Shown piece by piece: positions 34,291 to 42,050 of a DNA stretch of 42,050 bases. Made by a program: the position numbers and the translations under genes. The notes beneath the pieces are model-generated. The model made no database searches. It worked only from the letters and a program-made list of their open reading frames with translations, and was not told the DNA's origin. The stretch covers positions 1 to 42,050 of the forward strand of contig CANGHX010000004.1 in assembly GCA_947453715.1 (NCBI GenBank), in the 5' to 3' direction. The DNA comes from Flavobacteriales bacterium (lineage in GTDB: Bacteria > Bacteroidota > Bacteroidia > Flavobacteriales_D > Crocinitomicaceae). How positions within the stretch are numbered: position 1 is the first letter of the stretch; every line of letters starts with the position of its first letter.

Positions 34291-36408
34291 ATGAACGTAA
34301 TTTCATTTATTCAAAACACGAATTCAATTTCTGAAAAGTCAATTTCTCAAACTTTACAATTATTAAAAGAAGGCGCTACAGTTCCTTTTATCGCTCGTTA
34401 TCGTAAAGAAATGACTCAAGGATTAGATGAAGTTCAAATAGCTGACATTCGTGATTATGCGAAAAAATATGATGAAATTATTCAACGTCAACAAACGATT
34501 ATATCTTCTATTGAAGAACAAAATAAATTAACACCAGAACTAAAAGATAAAATCCTTTCAACTTTTGATAGCACGATTTTAGAAGATATCTATTTGCCTT
34601 TTAAACAAAAGCGCCAAACAAAAGGAGATAAAGCTAAAAAATTAGGATTGGAACCGTTAGCGAAAATGATCATGTCCCAACGTGGTGGTGATACGTTTTC
34701 AATGGCTTCTAAATTTGTGAAAGGTGAAATCAATGATGATGATGAAGCTTTAAGTGGAGCAAAAGATATCATTGCGGAATGGATTAACGAAAATGCTTCA
34801 GCAAGAGCAAGAATTCGTCAATTGTTTCAACGAAAAGCCATATTACAATCTAAACTTTCGAAAGGAAAGGAAATTGAAGGAGAAAAGTATAAAGATTACT
34901 TTGACTTTTCAGAACCTTTATACAAATGTGCTTCACATCGTTTTTTAGCATTATATCGAGCTGATCGAGAAGGAATTTTATCCATTAAAGCTCAACCTCA
35001 ACAAGAAGATGCGATTGAAACATTAGAACGCTTTTTTGTTAAATCAAACGATTCTTGTGGTGAATTGGTAGCTGATGCTTGTAAAGAATCCTACAAACGC
35101 TTGATGTGTCCTTCGTTGGAAAATGAATTATTAAACGAAGCAAAAGAAAAAGCAGACAAAGAAGCGATAAAGGTATTTTCATCGAATTTAAGACAATTGC
35201 TTTTGGCTCCTCCATTGGGATCAAAACGTATTTTAGCAATCGATCCGGGATTTAGAACAGGTTGTAAAGTGGTTTGTTTGGATGAAAATGGAACACTATT
35301 AAATAATATAACTATTTATCCGCACCCACCACAAAATGAAAGTGCTCAAGCTCAAGCAAAATTAGCTCAATTGGTTCAAATGTATAAGATTGATGCGATT
35401 GCAATTGGTGATGGAACAGCTGGAAGAGAAACTGAATTTATTGTCAAAAAAACACGTTTTGATAGAGATTTGGATGTTTTCGTAGTTCGTGAAGATGGTG
35501 CTTCTATTTATTCAGCAAGTTCAATTGCTAGAAAAGAATTTCCAGATTATGATGTTACTGTTCGTGGAGCAGTTTCTATCGGAAGAAGATTAATGGACCC
35601 ATTAGCTGAATTGGTTAAAATTGATCCAAAATCTGTTGGAGTTGGACAATACCAACACGAAGTTCAACAAACTCTTTTGAAAGACGCATTGGACGATGTG
35701 GTCGTTTCATGTGTGAATAATGTTGGAGTAGATTTAAATACTGCATCTCCTTATTTATTGAGTTATGTTTCTGGTTTAGGGAATACTTTAGCAGAAAACA
35801 TCGTTGAATTTAGAAAAGAAAACGGAGGGATTTTTTCTCGTGAAGAATTAAAAAAAGTAAAACGTTTAGGGGATAAAGCATACGAACAAGCTGCTGGATT
35901 CTTGAGAATTAGAGATGCAAAAAATCCATTAGACAATTCTGCAATACATCCTGAAAATTATAAAACGGTTGAAAAAATAGCGAAGTTTTTGAAAGTTGCT
36001 GTTGCCGACTTAATTGGAAATGATGAATTGTTAAAATCAATTCAAAAAACGGACTTTCCAGAAATAGACAATTATACGTTTGAAGACATCATCAAAGAGC
36101 TTAAAAAACCAGGAAGAGATCCTCGCAAGAAGGCAAAAGTGTTAGAATTCAGTTCGAAAATAAAAACAATTGCTGATTTAGAAATTGGAATGAAATTAAC
36201 AGGTATCGTAACAAACGTAACTGCTTTCGGAGCTTTCATCAATATCGGAATCAAAGAAAATGGATTGATTCACAAATCAAATCTAGCAAACGAATACGTT
36301 GAAGATCCTTCCAAATACATTTCACTTCACGAACATGTGGAAGTTGAAGTAATGGAAGTGGATACCGCTCGAAAAAGAGTTGGGTTGAAGAAGGTTTTGA
36401 ATAATTAA
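34291..36408 (+). CDS. tex: Tex-family RNA-binding transcription accessory protein
   Basis: 705 residues, normal for Tex. The N-terminal helical domain has VPFIARYRKEMTQGLDE. A YqgF-like RNase H fold begins near 313 with ILAIDPGFRTGCKVVCLD. Helix-hairpin-helix segments lie near 485-545 (LSYVSGLGNTLAENIVEFR, VKRLGDKAYEQAAGFLRI). A C-terminal S1 domain runs from about 632 (GIVTNVTAFGAFINIGIKENG). Tex binds nucleic acids and RNA polymerase and is the bacterial relative of Spt6. It stands alone. The 153 bp upstream contain a TATTTTTA (34273-34280), only a weak promoter candidate in such AT-rich DNA. Confidence 0.95.
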   Translation: MNVISFIQNTNSISEKSISQTLQLLKEGATVPFIARYRKEMTQGLDEVQIADIRDYAKKYDEIIQRQQTIISSIEEQNKLTPELKDKILSTFDSTILEDIYLPFKQKRQTKGDKAKKLGLEPLAKMIMSQRGGDTFSMASKFVKGEINDDDEALSGAKDIIAEWINENASARARIRQLFQRKAILQSKLSKGKEIEGEKYKDYFDFSEPLYKCASHRFLALYRADREGILSIKAQPQQEDAIETLERFFVKSNDSCGELVADACKESYKRLMCPSLENELLNEAKEKADKEAIKVFSSNLRQLLLAPPLGSKRILAIDPGFRTGCKVVCLDENGTLLNNITIYPHPPQNESAQAQAKLAQLVQMYKIDAIAIGDGTAGRETEFIVKKTRFDRDLDVFVVREDGASIYSASSIARKEFPDYDVTVRGAVSIGRRLMDPLAELVKIDPKSVGVGQYQHEVQQTLLKDALDDVVVSCVNNVGVDLNTASPYLLSYVSGLGNTLAENIVEFRKENGGIFSREELKKVKRLGDKAYEQAAGFLRIRDAKNPLDNSAIHPENYKTVEKIAKFLKVAVADLIGNDELLKSIQKTDFPEIDNYTFEDIIKELKKPGRDPRKKAKVLEFSSKIKTIADLEIGMKLTGIVTNVTAFGAFINIGIKENGLIHKSNLANEYVEDPSKYISLHEHVEVEVMEVDTARKRVGLKKVLNN

Positions 36409-36416
36409 TTCTGCAA

Positions 36417-37097
36417 TTAAAAAAACATACCTACTTTTAAAGAATAATATATATTTAATCCGAAATTAGGATAGGGAAAAACTGATGTTAATTTATCTCC
36501 TTTTTCTTTCAAATGATATCCCCCAATAGAACCTGTAACATCTGCATAATATTTTTTTGAAAATAATTTCTTGTAACCTACTCCCAAGGTAAAATCTGTA
36601 ATGACTCGTTTTTGATTATAAACATCAAATGCAGATGAAATATAACTATTTGAATTTGTGGTCTGATCAATACCTGAAATATTAAATACTTTTTGTTGAA
36701 ATGAAGCAGTACAATAAACAGTTTTAAATATATCTCCAAAAAAATACTTTAAATCGAATGAATAACAATGTCCCAATTTAAACTGAAAATTATTATGAAC
36801 ATCTGATGGAATATGTAAGATAAAATTTCTATATAAACCTTTATTTTTAAGAAAATTTTGATTTGTTAAACCAAAACCTATTTCAGCAACAAATTTATTT
36901 AAAATTTTATGCTCAAATGTTAATATATAATCTCCATACAAAAGATCAACTATGCTAATATTAACAGCTCTATATTTAATATCAACTTCACTTTTATTAG
37001 TACTTTGATCTTCTTTATCAAACACAACCTCTTTGGGAGCTTGGCAATATGAATAATTATAAAAGAAGAAAATGATACAGTAGAAAAAAAATTTCAT
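36417..37097 (-). CDS. Predicted outer-membrane beta-barrel protein, unknown function
   Basis: 226 residues with a very hydrophobic, phenylalanine/tyrosine-rich signal peptide (about 1-19, ending SYCQ). The mature part shows alternating amphipathic strands, for example GDYILTFEHKILNKFVAEIGFGL, trimmed here to its ends DYILTFEH and AEIGFGL, plus FDLKYFFG, TDFTLGVGYKKLF and a last strand YYSLKVGMFF ending in phenylalanine, as outer-membrane barrels do. The size fits an 8-10 stranded barrel similar to DUF3575-like small porins of Bacteroidota, but I do not assign a family. It converges on tex with 8 bp between stops. It is strongly AT-rich, like its divergent neighbour. Confidence 0.65.
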   Translation of the reverse strand: MKFFFYCIIFFFYNYSYCQAPKEVVFDKEDQSTNKSEVDIKYRAVNISIVDLLYGDYILTFEHKILNKFVAEIGFGLTNQNFLKNKGLYRNFILHIPSDVHNNFQFKLGHCYSFDLKYFFGDIFKTVYCTASFQQKVFNISGIDQTTNSNSYISSAFDVYNQKRVITDFTLGVGYKKLFSKKYYADVTGSIGGYHLKEKGDKLTSVFPYPNFGLNIYYSLKVGMFF

Positions 37098-37123
37098 CTT
37101 AAATTAGTAAAACATTTTTTTTT

Positions 37124-37131
37124 TAATTTTG
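37124..37131 (+). promoter_or_regulatory. -7 element of the 525-residue secreted protein gene
   Basis: TAATTTTG is a perfect TAnnTTTG match; predicted transcription from about 37137 gives a 36-base leader. The surroundings are almost pure A/T, so a chance match is possible. Confidence 0.35.
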
Positions 37132-37172
37132 CAAAATTAAATAAACTTTTCATCAATCTATTATATTATATC

Positions 37173-38750
37173 ATGATAAAATCAAAATTATTTTTATTAC
37201 TTATATTCACTTTTGTTTTTCAAAATTATTATTCCCAAGATTACAAAATATTATCTGATAATATTAAATCTTTTAATTCTAAACCTGAAAAAATTGTATC
37301 AATTTTAAAAAAGGAAACAAAAAAACAAATATTCGTTACTAAAGTTATGCCTACAGGAAAGCTTGAAGAACTTGATATTACTGCATTAAAGGAATATAGT
37401 AAATATGATGATGACAAAATTTCAATTTACAGTGACGATTATGAAAATAATATTTTCAAATCAAATAAAATTAACTTACCAAATATTGGAAACAATCAAG
37501 TTAAATATATCAATTCATTTATAAGTAAAGGCAATGCATTTCTTTATAGTTACATAGTAATTGACAAAGAACTAAAAATTTATGCTTCAAAGATCAATCT
37601 TGATTCATTAATCCTTGAAAAACATTATGAAATAGCTACATTTAAAAATGAAAATTTTAATAATATTAAAATTTTCATTAATCAAAGTGAAGACTCTTCA
37701 AAAATATTAGCCACAATATTAAATAGTGAATTATCAAAAAATGAAACATCAATTAAAGAAATAGTTTTTGACTATGAACTCAATAAGCTTTGGTCGAAGA
37801 AAATAATTCTTAATGAAGATTTGGAAGATATATATATAAATAATATTCAAATACTTGACAATGGGAATTCATTTTACTTACTTTCAAAAACTTTAAATTC
37901 AAAAGATGTGAAAGATAGATTAAAAAATCATTTTTCATATTCCAAATTGTATTTTCATGATTATCAAAATGATTTAGATTATTCAAAATTAATTCAAAAT
38001 GAAACTTATAACTTAATGCTTTCTAAAATCATTTTTAATACCAAAAGTAATGAAATTGTGATTCAGACAATGACTTGTAATAACAAGAATCGTTTTTCTG
38101 GATATATCCTAAAGAAAATTAATGTTGAAAATTTTGAAGAAATATCAAATTTTGAAAAAGTTTTTTCAGAAAGCCAAATTGATAATTATACAATATCAAA
38201 AGTATTTAATACTACACAATATTTAAAATGTTTTTATTTAAGAGATTTATTTATTCTTCCAAATGGTAATTTATGCTCAATAATTGAGAATTATTTTGAA
38301 ATAAGTAATTCAACTTATGAATCATTTTTTAGAGGTAATATTATATTATTGAACATGAGTGAAAATGGTGAAATTATTAATGAGAAAATATTGTTTAGAA
38401 GTGAAATTTTAACACACTATGATGGTTCATATGATTTAGGTCTTTTTCTTCATAAAGATAAGGTCAAAATATTAGTGAATGATTGTCCAGAAAATATGGA
38501 AAGTATACAAAAAAATGATAAAACAAAAAGCACTAACTATAAAAATAGTATTATGTATTTGTTAACTTTTGAAAGTGATTTTTCGAATTATAATATTCAA
38601 AAACTAATTCCCGAATTTGAATCAAAAAATCGTTATTCATATATCATGTATCCGAAGAATTTTAGTTTTTATGGTAATAATCTATTTCTATACTATAGCG
38701 TTTATGATAGATATAGAACCATCGAAATAGAGAATGTATTAAACAACTAA
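37173..38750 (+). CDS. Secreted protein of unknown function
   Basis: 525 residues with signal peptide MIKSKLFLLLIFTFVFQNYYSQ. I recognise no domain. The body repeats short strands with Asn/Lys/Glu-rich turns, for example VFDYELNKLWSKKIIL, IQILDNGNSFYLLSKTL, IIFNTKSNEIVIQTMT and LFILPNGNLCSII, which resembles blades of an irregular beta-propeller. There is no T9SS sorting domain, no lipobox and no membrane helix, so it is probably periplasmic. It is AT-richer than the core genes, consistent with fast evolution or acquisition. It is divergent from the 36417-37097 barrel and convergent with the CocE-like hydrolase, overlapping a terminator hairpin at its end. Confidence 0.7.
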   Translation: MIKSKLFLLLIFTFVFQNYYSQDYKILSDNIKSFNSKPEKIVSILKKETKKQIFVTKVMPTGKLEELDITALKEYSKYDDDKISIYSDDYENNIFKSNKINLPNIGNNQVKYINSFISKGNAFLYSYIVIDKELKIYASKINLDSLILEKHYEIATFKNENFNNIKIFINQSEDSSKILATILNSELSKNETSIKEIVFDYELNKLWSKKIILNEDLEDIYINNIQILDNGNSFYLLSKTLNSKDVKDRLKNHFSYSKLYFHDYQNDLDYSKLIQNETYNLMLSKIIFNTKSNEIVIQTMTCNNKNRFSGYILKKINVENFEEISNFEKVFSESQIDNYTISKVFNTTQYLKCFYLRDLFILPNGNLCSIIENYFEISNSTYESFFRGNIILLNMSENGEIINEKILFRSEILTHYDGSYDLGLFLHKDKVKILVNDCPENMESIQKNDKTKSTNYKNSIMYLLTFESDFSNYNIQKLIPEFESKNRYSYIMYPKNFSFYGNNLFLYYSVYDRYRTIEIENVLNN

Positions 38751-38781
38751 AATTATTTAATTTATTTGATAATAATTTTTT
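38749..38781. terminator. AT-only hairpin between convergent genes
   Basis: A perfect 9-bp stem AAAATTATT (38749-38757) with AATAATTTT (38771-38779) and a 13-base loop, followed by T residues. It overlaps the last codons of both convergent genes. The all-AT stem makes it a weak candidate. Confidence 0.35.
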
Positions 38782-40621
38782 GGTTATTTACTAATCCATA
38801 ATTAGCAATTATTTGAATAAAATAAAGCCCTTTTTCTAGTTTATTAATATTAATTATTTGCTCATTTTTATTTGTTTCAGACTGAACAATTTGTCCATTC
38901 AAGTCATAAATAACATATGATTCAAAAGGCACAGAAACGTGAATTTCAGATTCTGCAGGATTTGGATAAATATGGATTTGTTCGTTTGCAATTAATTCGT
39001 TTGTTCCTAAAACTAAATTTTGACCGGCCAATGTTATTTTACTAGGATTGATTGCATTGTGATGAATTTGAATTGTTGCAGTATTTGTATCACCAGCAGC
39101 ATACATTGTCCCTCCATTTTGAAGATTTACATCCCATCTAGTTGAATTATTTGCACTAACAAAAATTTTAATTTTATGCCCTGCTTTCCAAGTATAATTT
39201 ACAAATGGTAATTCAACATTTACTGGATAAATTTGACTTGACTGCAAGAATGATTCATCTGCTTGTGTATACCCATTTCTCAAACGCATTCTTCTAATTC
39301 CATCATTGATTAACATATTTCTACCATCTGGATAAACATCTACCAAACGAACCGCGATATCAGCATCAGGTTGATTGCATTCAATAGACAAATTAGCTAC
39401 GATATTTCCTGTCGAAGTAAAATCACTCGCCAACGCTGTTGTTTCAAATGTTTTTAAATCCGATCGACTATCCAATGATACTTGGTCGTATGGTCCTTGA
39501 TCTAAATTTGGATTTAAAGTTGCTCCACCTATTGTTGGAGTTGGATTTTTTGGATCGGAAACAAAAGTATCAGAACCAATACCTGAAGTTGTTATTAAAT
39601 TACCATTTTCAGAAAGAAATAAATCTGTTATTTGTGAATTTGCAATTGTTGTTCCGTTAGAATAATTCCAGACATTTTCTCCTAGTTGATAATACGTGAT
39701 TTTTGAAGTTGCCTCCCAATTATTGACGCTATCCAGCAAGTAGAAATTGAAAAAATCCAATGCCATTGAATCACTTTTATGTTCAGCATTCGGATAACTT
39801 AATTCTCCTTGAGTGGCTGAACCTACATTTGCTATACCTGTTCCTCCATGAACCCAAGGTCCAACTAATAACCATTGTTTATCTCTAACTGCCAAAGCTG
39901 ATTGAGTTCTGGTTGCAGGATACCAATCCAACATTTTATCAATTGTATGATCGTACCAACCTCCAACTTGTAGCGTTGGAATTAAAATATTTTGAGGATA
40001 CCAAGTTGTATTTGCTGTGTATTGCCATGAGACATTATCGTATGGATTTGCTAATACAACAGGAGATAATCCATAACCTAATGCATCTAATTGTTCTAAT
40101 CTAGATTTTTCTAATACTCCTCCGTAATAATAACTATCATAAGCCGTTTGAGGTTGTGCAACTAAAGGTACTGCACAAACATGATTCGGATGACCTTCCT
40201 TCATCGTGTTGTATTGAACTTGTCCAAGCGCTGAAGGACCCCATGTTCCAACTTTTCCATTTGACCAAGTTTGTGAACTAATCCATTCAATAACATCATA
40301 ACCGTCTTCTCCCCTATTTGGCTGAGCAATTGTTGCTGCATTTGAACCGTAAAAACCTCTCCAATCTACAACCACCCAAATAAAATTACTTGAATTCAAA
40401 TTTTGAATTACTCCCAGAGGTAAGCCACTTCTAAAATTATTTTTGTTGTAAGGTGTTTGAATTAAGATCGTTGATCCATTTGTAATTGTATTTGGAATAT
40501 AAATGTCTGCTGCCAATGTTTTCCCATCTCTCATAGGAATCATAACCACTTGAGTTGGTGTCATCAAACCAAATAATTGAGAAAAAGTCATTACAAACAA
40601 AAGAATAATTAAGGTTTTCAT
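38762..40621 (-). CDS. Secreted CocE/NonD-family hydrolase with T9SS type A sorting domain
   Basis: 619 residues with a signal peptide near 1-19. The X-Pro dipeptidyl-peptidase (S15)-like alpha/beta-hydrolase domain starts MIPMRDGKTLAADIYIP. The nucleophile is S130 in GTWGPSALGQ, the aspartate lies in QVGGWYDHTID and the histidine in LVGPWVHGG, so the triad is complete. A jelly-roll C-domain follows (about 350-540; FVNYTWKAGHKIKIFVSANNS-type segment). The last 75 residues (IHIYPNPAESEIHVSV, YDLNGQIVQSE, KGLYFIQI, QKIIIK) are a type A T9SS sorting domain, so PorU should cleave it at the surface. Relatives hydrolyse esters, amides or glutaryl-7-ACA-like substrates; the natural substrate is unknown. 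Confidence 0.92.
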   Translation of the reverse strand: MKTLIILLFVMTFSQLFGLMTPTQVVMIPMRDGKTLAADIYIPNTITNGSTILIQTPYNKNNFRSGLPLGVIQNLNSSNFIWVVVDWRGFYGSNAATIAQPNRGEDGYDVIEWISSQTWSNGKVGTWGPSALGQVQYNTMKEGHPNHVCAVPLVAQPQTAYDSYYYGGVLEKSRLEQLDALGYGLSPVVLANPYDNVSWQYTANTTWYPQNILIPTLQVGGWYDHTIDKMLDWYPATRTQSALAVRDKQWLLVGPWVHGGTGIANVGSATQGELSYPNAEHKSDSMALDFFNFYLLDSVNNWEATSKITYYQLGENVWNYSNGTTIANSQITDLFLSENGNLITTSGIGSDTFVSDPKNPTPTIGGATLNPNLDQGPYDQVSLDSRSDLKTFETTALASDFTSTGNIVANLSIECNQPDADIAVRLVDVYPDGRNMLINDGIRRMRLRNGYTQADESFLQSSQIYPVNVELPFVNYTWKAGHKIKIFVSANNSTRWDVNLQNGGTMYAAGDTNTATIQIHHNAINPSKITLAGQNLVLGTNELIANEQIHIYPNPAESEIHVSVPFESYVIYDLNGQIVQSETNKNEQIININKLEKGLYFIQIIANYGLVNNQKIIIK

Positions 40622-40762
40622 CTATATAAAATATTGTATGATTGAAAAAAAATCCATTTTAAAATTACCACTCAAAATCTAAAATTCAAAATCAAAATTC
40701 AAAACAGCTTGTAACCAATTACTAATTTTACAGTTATACCTAAAATAACTAAAATCAGATTT

Positions 40763-41827
40763 ATGAAAAAAACCTTTCTTATCATCACCTTGTTGACTTT
40801 AAAATCAACCATTTTTAGTCAATACTATCAATTTCAAATGAATTATTCAATCTATTCCATCTCCAACAATCTTGAATATGGTAACTCTGTGGAGGACAAA
40901 AAAGTAATTCAATATCGAATTGATCACAAAATCAAAGAACGTAAATCTATCGATGTTTTAAAAAAAGGAAAGATTGATAAAAACCCAGCAATTGAGACCT
41001 ATAATCAAGCGGGGAGAATAATTTCTGTTAAATCAAAAAACTATCATTTTACAACAACCTATTTAAACGATACAATTGTTACTCAATCAAGAAGCATCTA
41101 CAAAAAAGATACTACTGAAAACATTTACGAATATGACAAATGGAATAAATTAAAGGGCTATAAATCATTTCGAAATGGGAAAATAATATCAGAATTAATC
41201 ATAACAAAAAATGAAGCAGGAATTGTTACCAATCGATTAAATAAGTTCGGGAAAAACTTAAAACACAGCTCTGAAATGAAGTATTATTTAGATGCTGATA
41301 ATAAACTAACAAAATCTGAACGATATGTAAATGGAAAATTGAAGAATGTCTGGAATTATGATTGTAAACCTGAAGGAGAAATCGTTCCTAATAAAAAAAT
41401 TGATGAAAAAAGTGTTTGTAAATGGAATGAAAACAGCTCAAATGGAAGTTACATCATTTACAATAGAACAACAGATAAAGAAAAGACCTATTTGCATAAA
41501 TCTTATTTCACAAAAGATTCTGTTTTTTATAAATCTGAACAATTTTTAAATGATACAATTAAAGTATATGAATCAGAGAAAAATGATTTCAAGTCAATTT
41601 ATAAAACATTCAGTGAAAATGGAAAATTGCGATTTGAAACGATTCAACTTTACAATGAAATGAAACTATTAACTTCAAATTATAGCATTCGCTACACTTT
41701 CAGAAAATCAATTGTTTCAGAGAGAAACTACACCTATAACAATCAAAATTTAATAGCTACTTCTAATTTTTTTCACAATCGAAAAATGAACAGTCAATCA
41801 AAATTTGAATATACATTTTTTGAATAA
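40763..41827 (+). CDS. Secreted repeat protein, YD/MORN-like, unknown function
   Basis: 354 residues with signal peptide MKKTFLIITLLTLKSTIFSQ. Much of the protein is a run of short beta hairpins with aromatic and G-K/N-G turns: YNQAGRIISVKSKNYHF, YEYDKWNKLKGYKSFRNGK, MKYYLDADNKLTKSERYVNGK and YKTFSENGKLRFETIQLY. This is reminiscent of RHS/YD and YwqK/MORN-type repeats, but I cannot assign a family. There is no sorting domain or lipobox; periplasmic location is likely. It has its own terminator. Upstream (40668-40705) lies a tract of imperfect TCAAAAT repeats that may be simple AT-rich DNA. Confidence 0.65.
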   Translation: MKKTFLIITLLTLKSTIFSQYYQFQMNYSIYSISNNLEYGNSVEDKKVIQYRIDHKIKERKSIDVLKKGKIDKNPAIETYNQAGRIISVKSKNYHFTTTYLNDTIVTQSRSIYKKDTTENIYEYDKWNKLKGYKSFRNGKIISELIITKNEAGIVTNRLNKFGKNLKHSSEMKYYLDADNKLTKSERYVNGKLKNVWNYDCKPEGEIVPNKKIDEKSVCKWNENSSNGSYIIYNRTTDKEKTYLHKSYFTKDSVFYKSEQFLNDTIKVYESEKNDFKSIYKTFSENGKLRFETIQLYNEMKLLTSNYSIRYTFRKSIVSERNYTYNNQNLIATSNFFHNRKMNSQSKFEYTFFE

Positions 41828-41850
41828 ATCTTTCACCTAACCCTTAAAAC

Positions 41851-41884
41851 AAAAGTCATTCATGTAAAAATTGAATGACTTTTT
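41851..41884 (+). terminator. Rho-independent terminator after the YD-like repeat gene
   Basis: A perfect 12-bp stem AAAAGTCATTCA (41851-41862) with its complement (41872-41883) and a 9-base loop, running into TTTTT. It lies 24 bp after the stop. Confidence 0.85.
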
Positions 41885-41980
41885 GTGTTTATGGATTAAA
41901 AGAATAGATGATTTTTGTATCTTGAGAAGTTGTATTTATCATTATTTTAGACTTACTATTAATTACTTCAACTTTTTGTG

Positions 41981-42050
41981 ATGAAAAATCTTTTTCTCTG
42001 TATTTTATTATTGTCACTTTTCTTCAGTTGTGAACAAAAAAAGAAATCTA
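41981..42050 (+). CDS. Start of a lipoprotein gene, cut by the window edge
   Basis: An ATG at 41981 opens a frame that runs to the end of the window: 23 codons forming a lipoprotein signal peptide MKNLFLCILLLSLFFSC with the lipobox cysteine at position 17, then EQKKKS. This is a typical Bacteroidota lipoprotein N-terminus; the lysine-rich residues after +2 do not decide the leaflet. The product cannot be named from 23 residues. The 97 bp between the preceding terminator and this ATG must hold its promoter; I see no clean TAnnTTTG there. Confidence 0.75.
   Translation, partial: MKNLFLCILLLSLFFSCEQKKKS

Noticed and set aside
40668-40705. Imperfect TCAAAAT repeats upstream of the YD-like gene, looking like the TTCANAA operator
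   Set aside because: The two TTCAAAA copies are 13 bp apart rather than 11 and no -7 element lies 19 bases on; more likely AT-rich simple sequence.
1-42050. CRISPR arrays, tRNA/rRNA genes, transposases, phage or defence genes
   Set aside because: No regularly spaced repeats, no tRNA cloverleaf or rRNA segment, and no such protein was seen on either strand.

Overview
The window is chromosomal DNA from an AT-rich member of the Bacteroidota, most probably order Flavobacteriales. The evidence is a gliding/type IX secretion (T9SS) cluster (gldJ, porP/sprF, porU, porV), secreted proteins with C-terminal T9SS sorting domains of both kinds, a leucine/phenylalanine-rich signal-peptide style ending in SQ or AQ, and promoters with the Bacteroidota -7 element TAnnTTTG in place of a -10/-35 pair. 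The family cannot be fixed from this window. I see no tRNA, rRNA, CRISPR array, insertion sequence, integrase or phage gene, and no gene-free stretch longer than about 300 bases. The content is mostly core chromosome with patches of fast-evolving secreted proteins.

Layout. 1-1826: 3' part of a large secreted Asp-box/sortilin-like beta-propeller protein. 1854-5744: a two-component system (response regulator and histidine kinase, overlapping), a PepSY-like periplasmic protein, and a D15/BamA-like outer-membrane barrel. The regulator gene and the PepSY-like gene share one operator layout, so this looks like a self-contained envelope regulon. 5793-8716: a convergent terminator hairpin, then a six-repeat kelch-like/PKD protein with a type B sorting domain and a WG-repeat protein. 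8923-13633: recG, then a leftward thiol-redox operon of a stand-alone DsbD-alpha-like protein and full-length DsbD. 13864-15277: a small conserved hypothetical and tsaD. 15300-21578: tamB and a biotin carboxylase. 21624-31858: murF, gldJ, porP/sprF leftward, and porU, porV, ispF rightward. 31887-34137: a tight leftward run of an RlpA-like protein, an unlisted 30-residue small ORF, a cytochrome c-type lipoprotein, a CaiB/BaiF CoA-transferase and a GNAT acetyltransferase. 34291-42050: tex, three secreted or outer-membrane proteins I do not recognise, a CocE/NonD hydrolase with a type A sorting domain, and the start of a lipoprotein cut by the window edge.

How the genes connect. PorU is the sortase that cleaves C-terminal sorting domains after export; PorV is its outer-membrane partner; GldJ and PorP/SprF belong to the same machinery. 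The kelch-like protein and the CocE hydrolase are predicted cargo of it. TamB, the D15 barrel, RlpA, DsbD and MurF all serve the cell envelope.

The most interesting signals are regulatory or small rather than a large new system: the shared 11-bp tandem operator before the two-component genes, the hidden small ORF at 33679-33771, the interlocked tsaD/tamB promoters, and several genes whose -7 element lies only 3-7 bases before the start codon, which predicts leaderless mRNAs.
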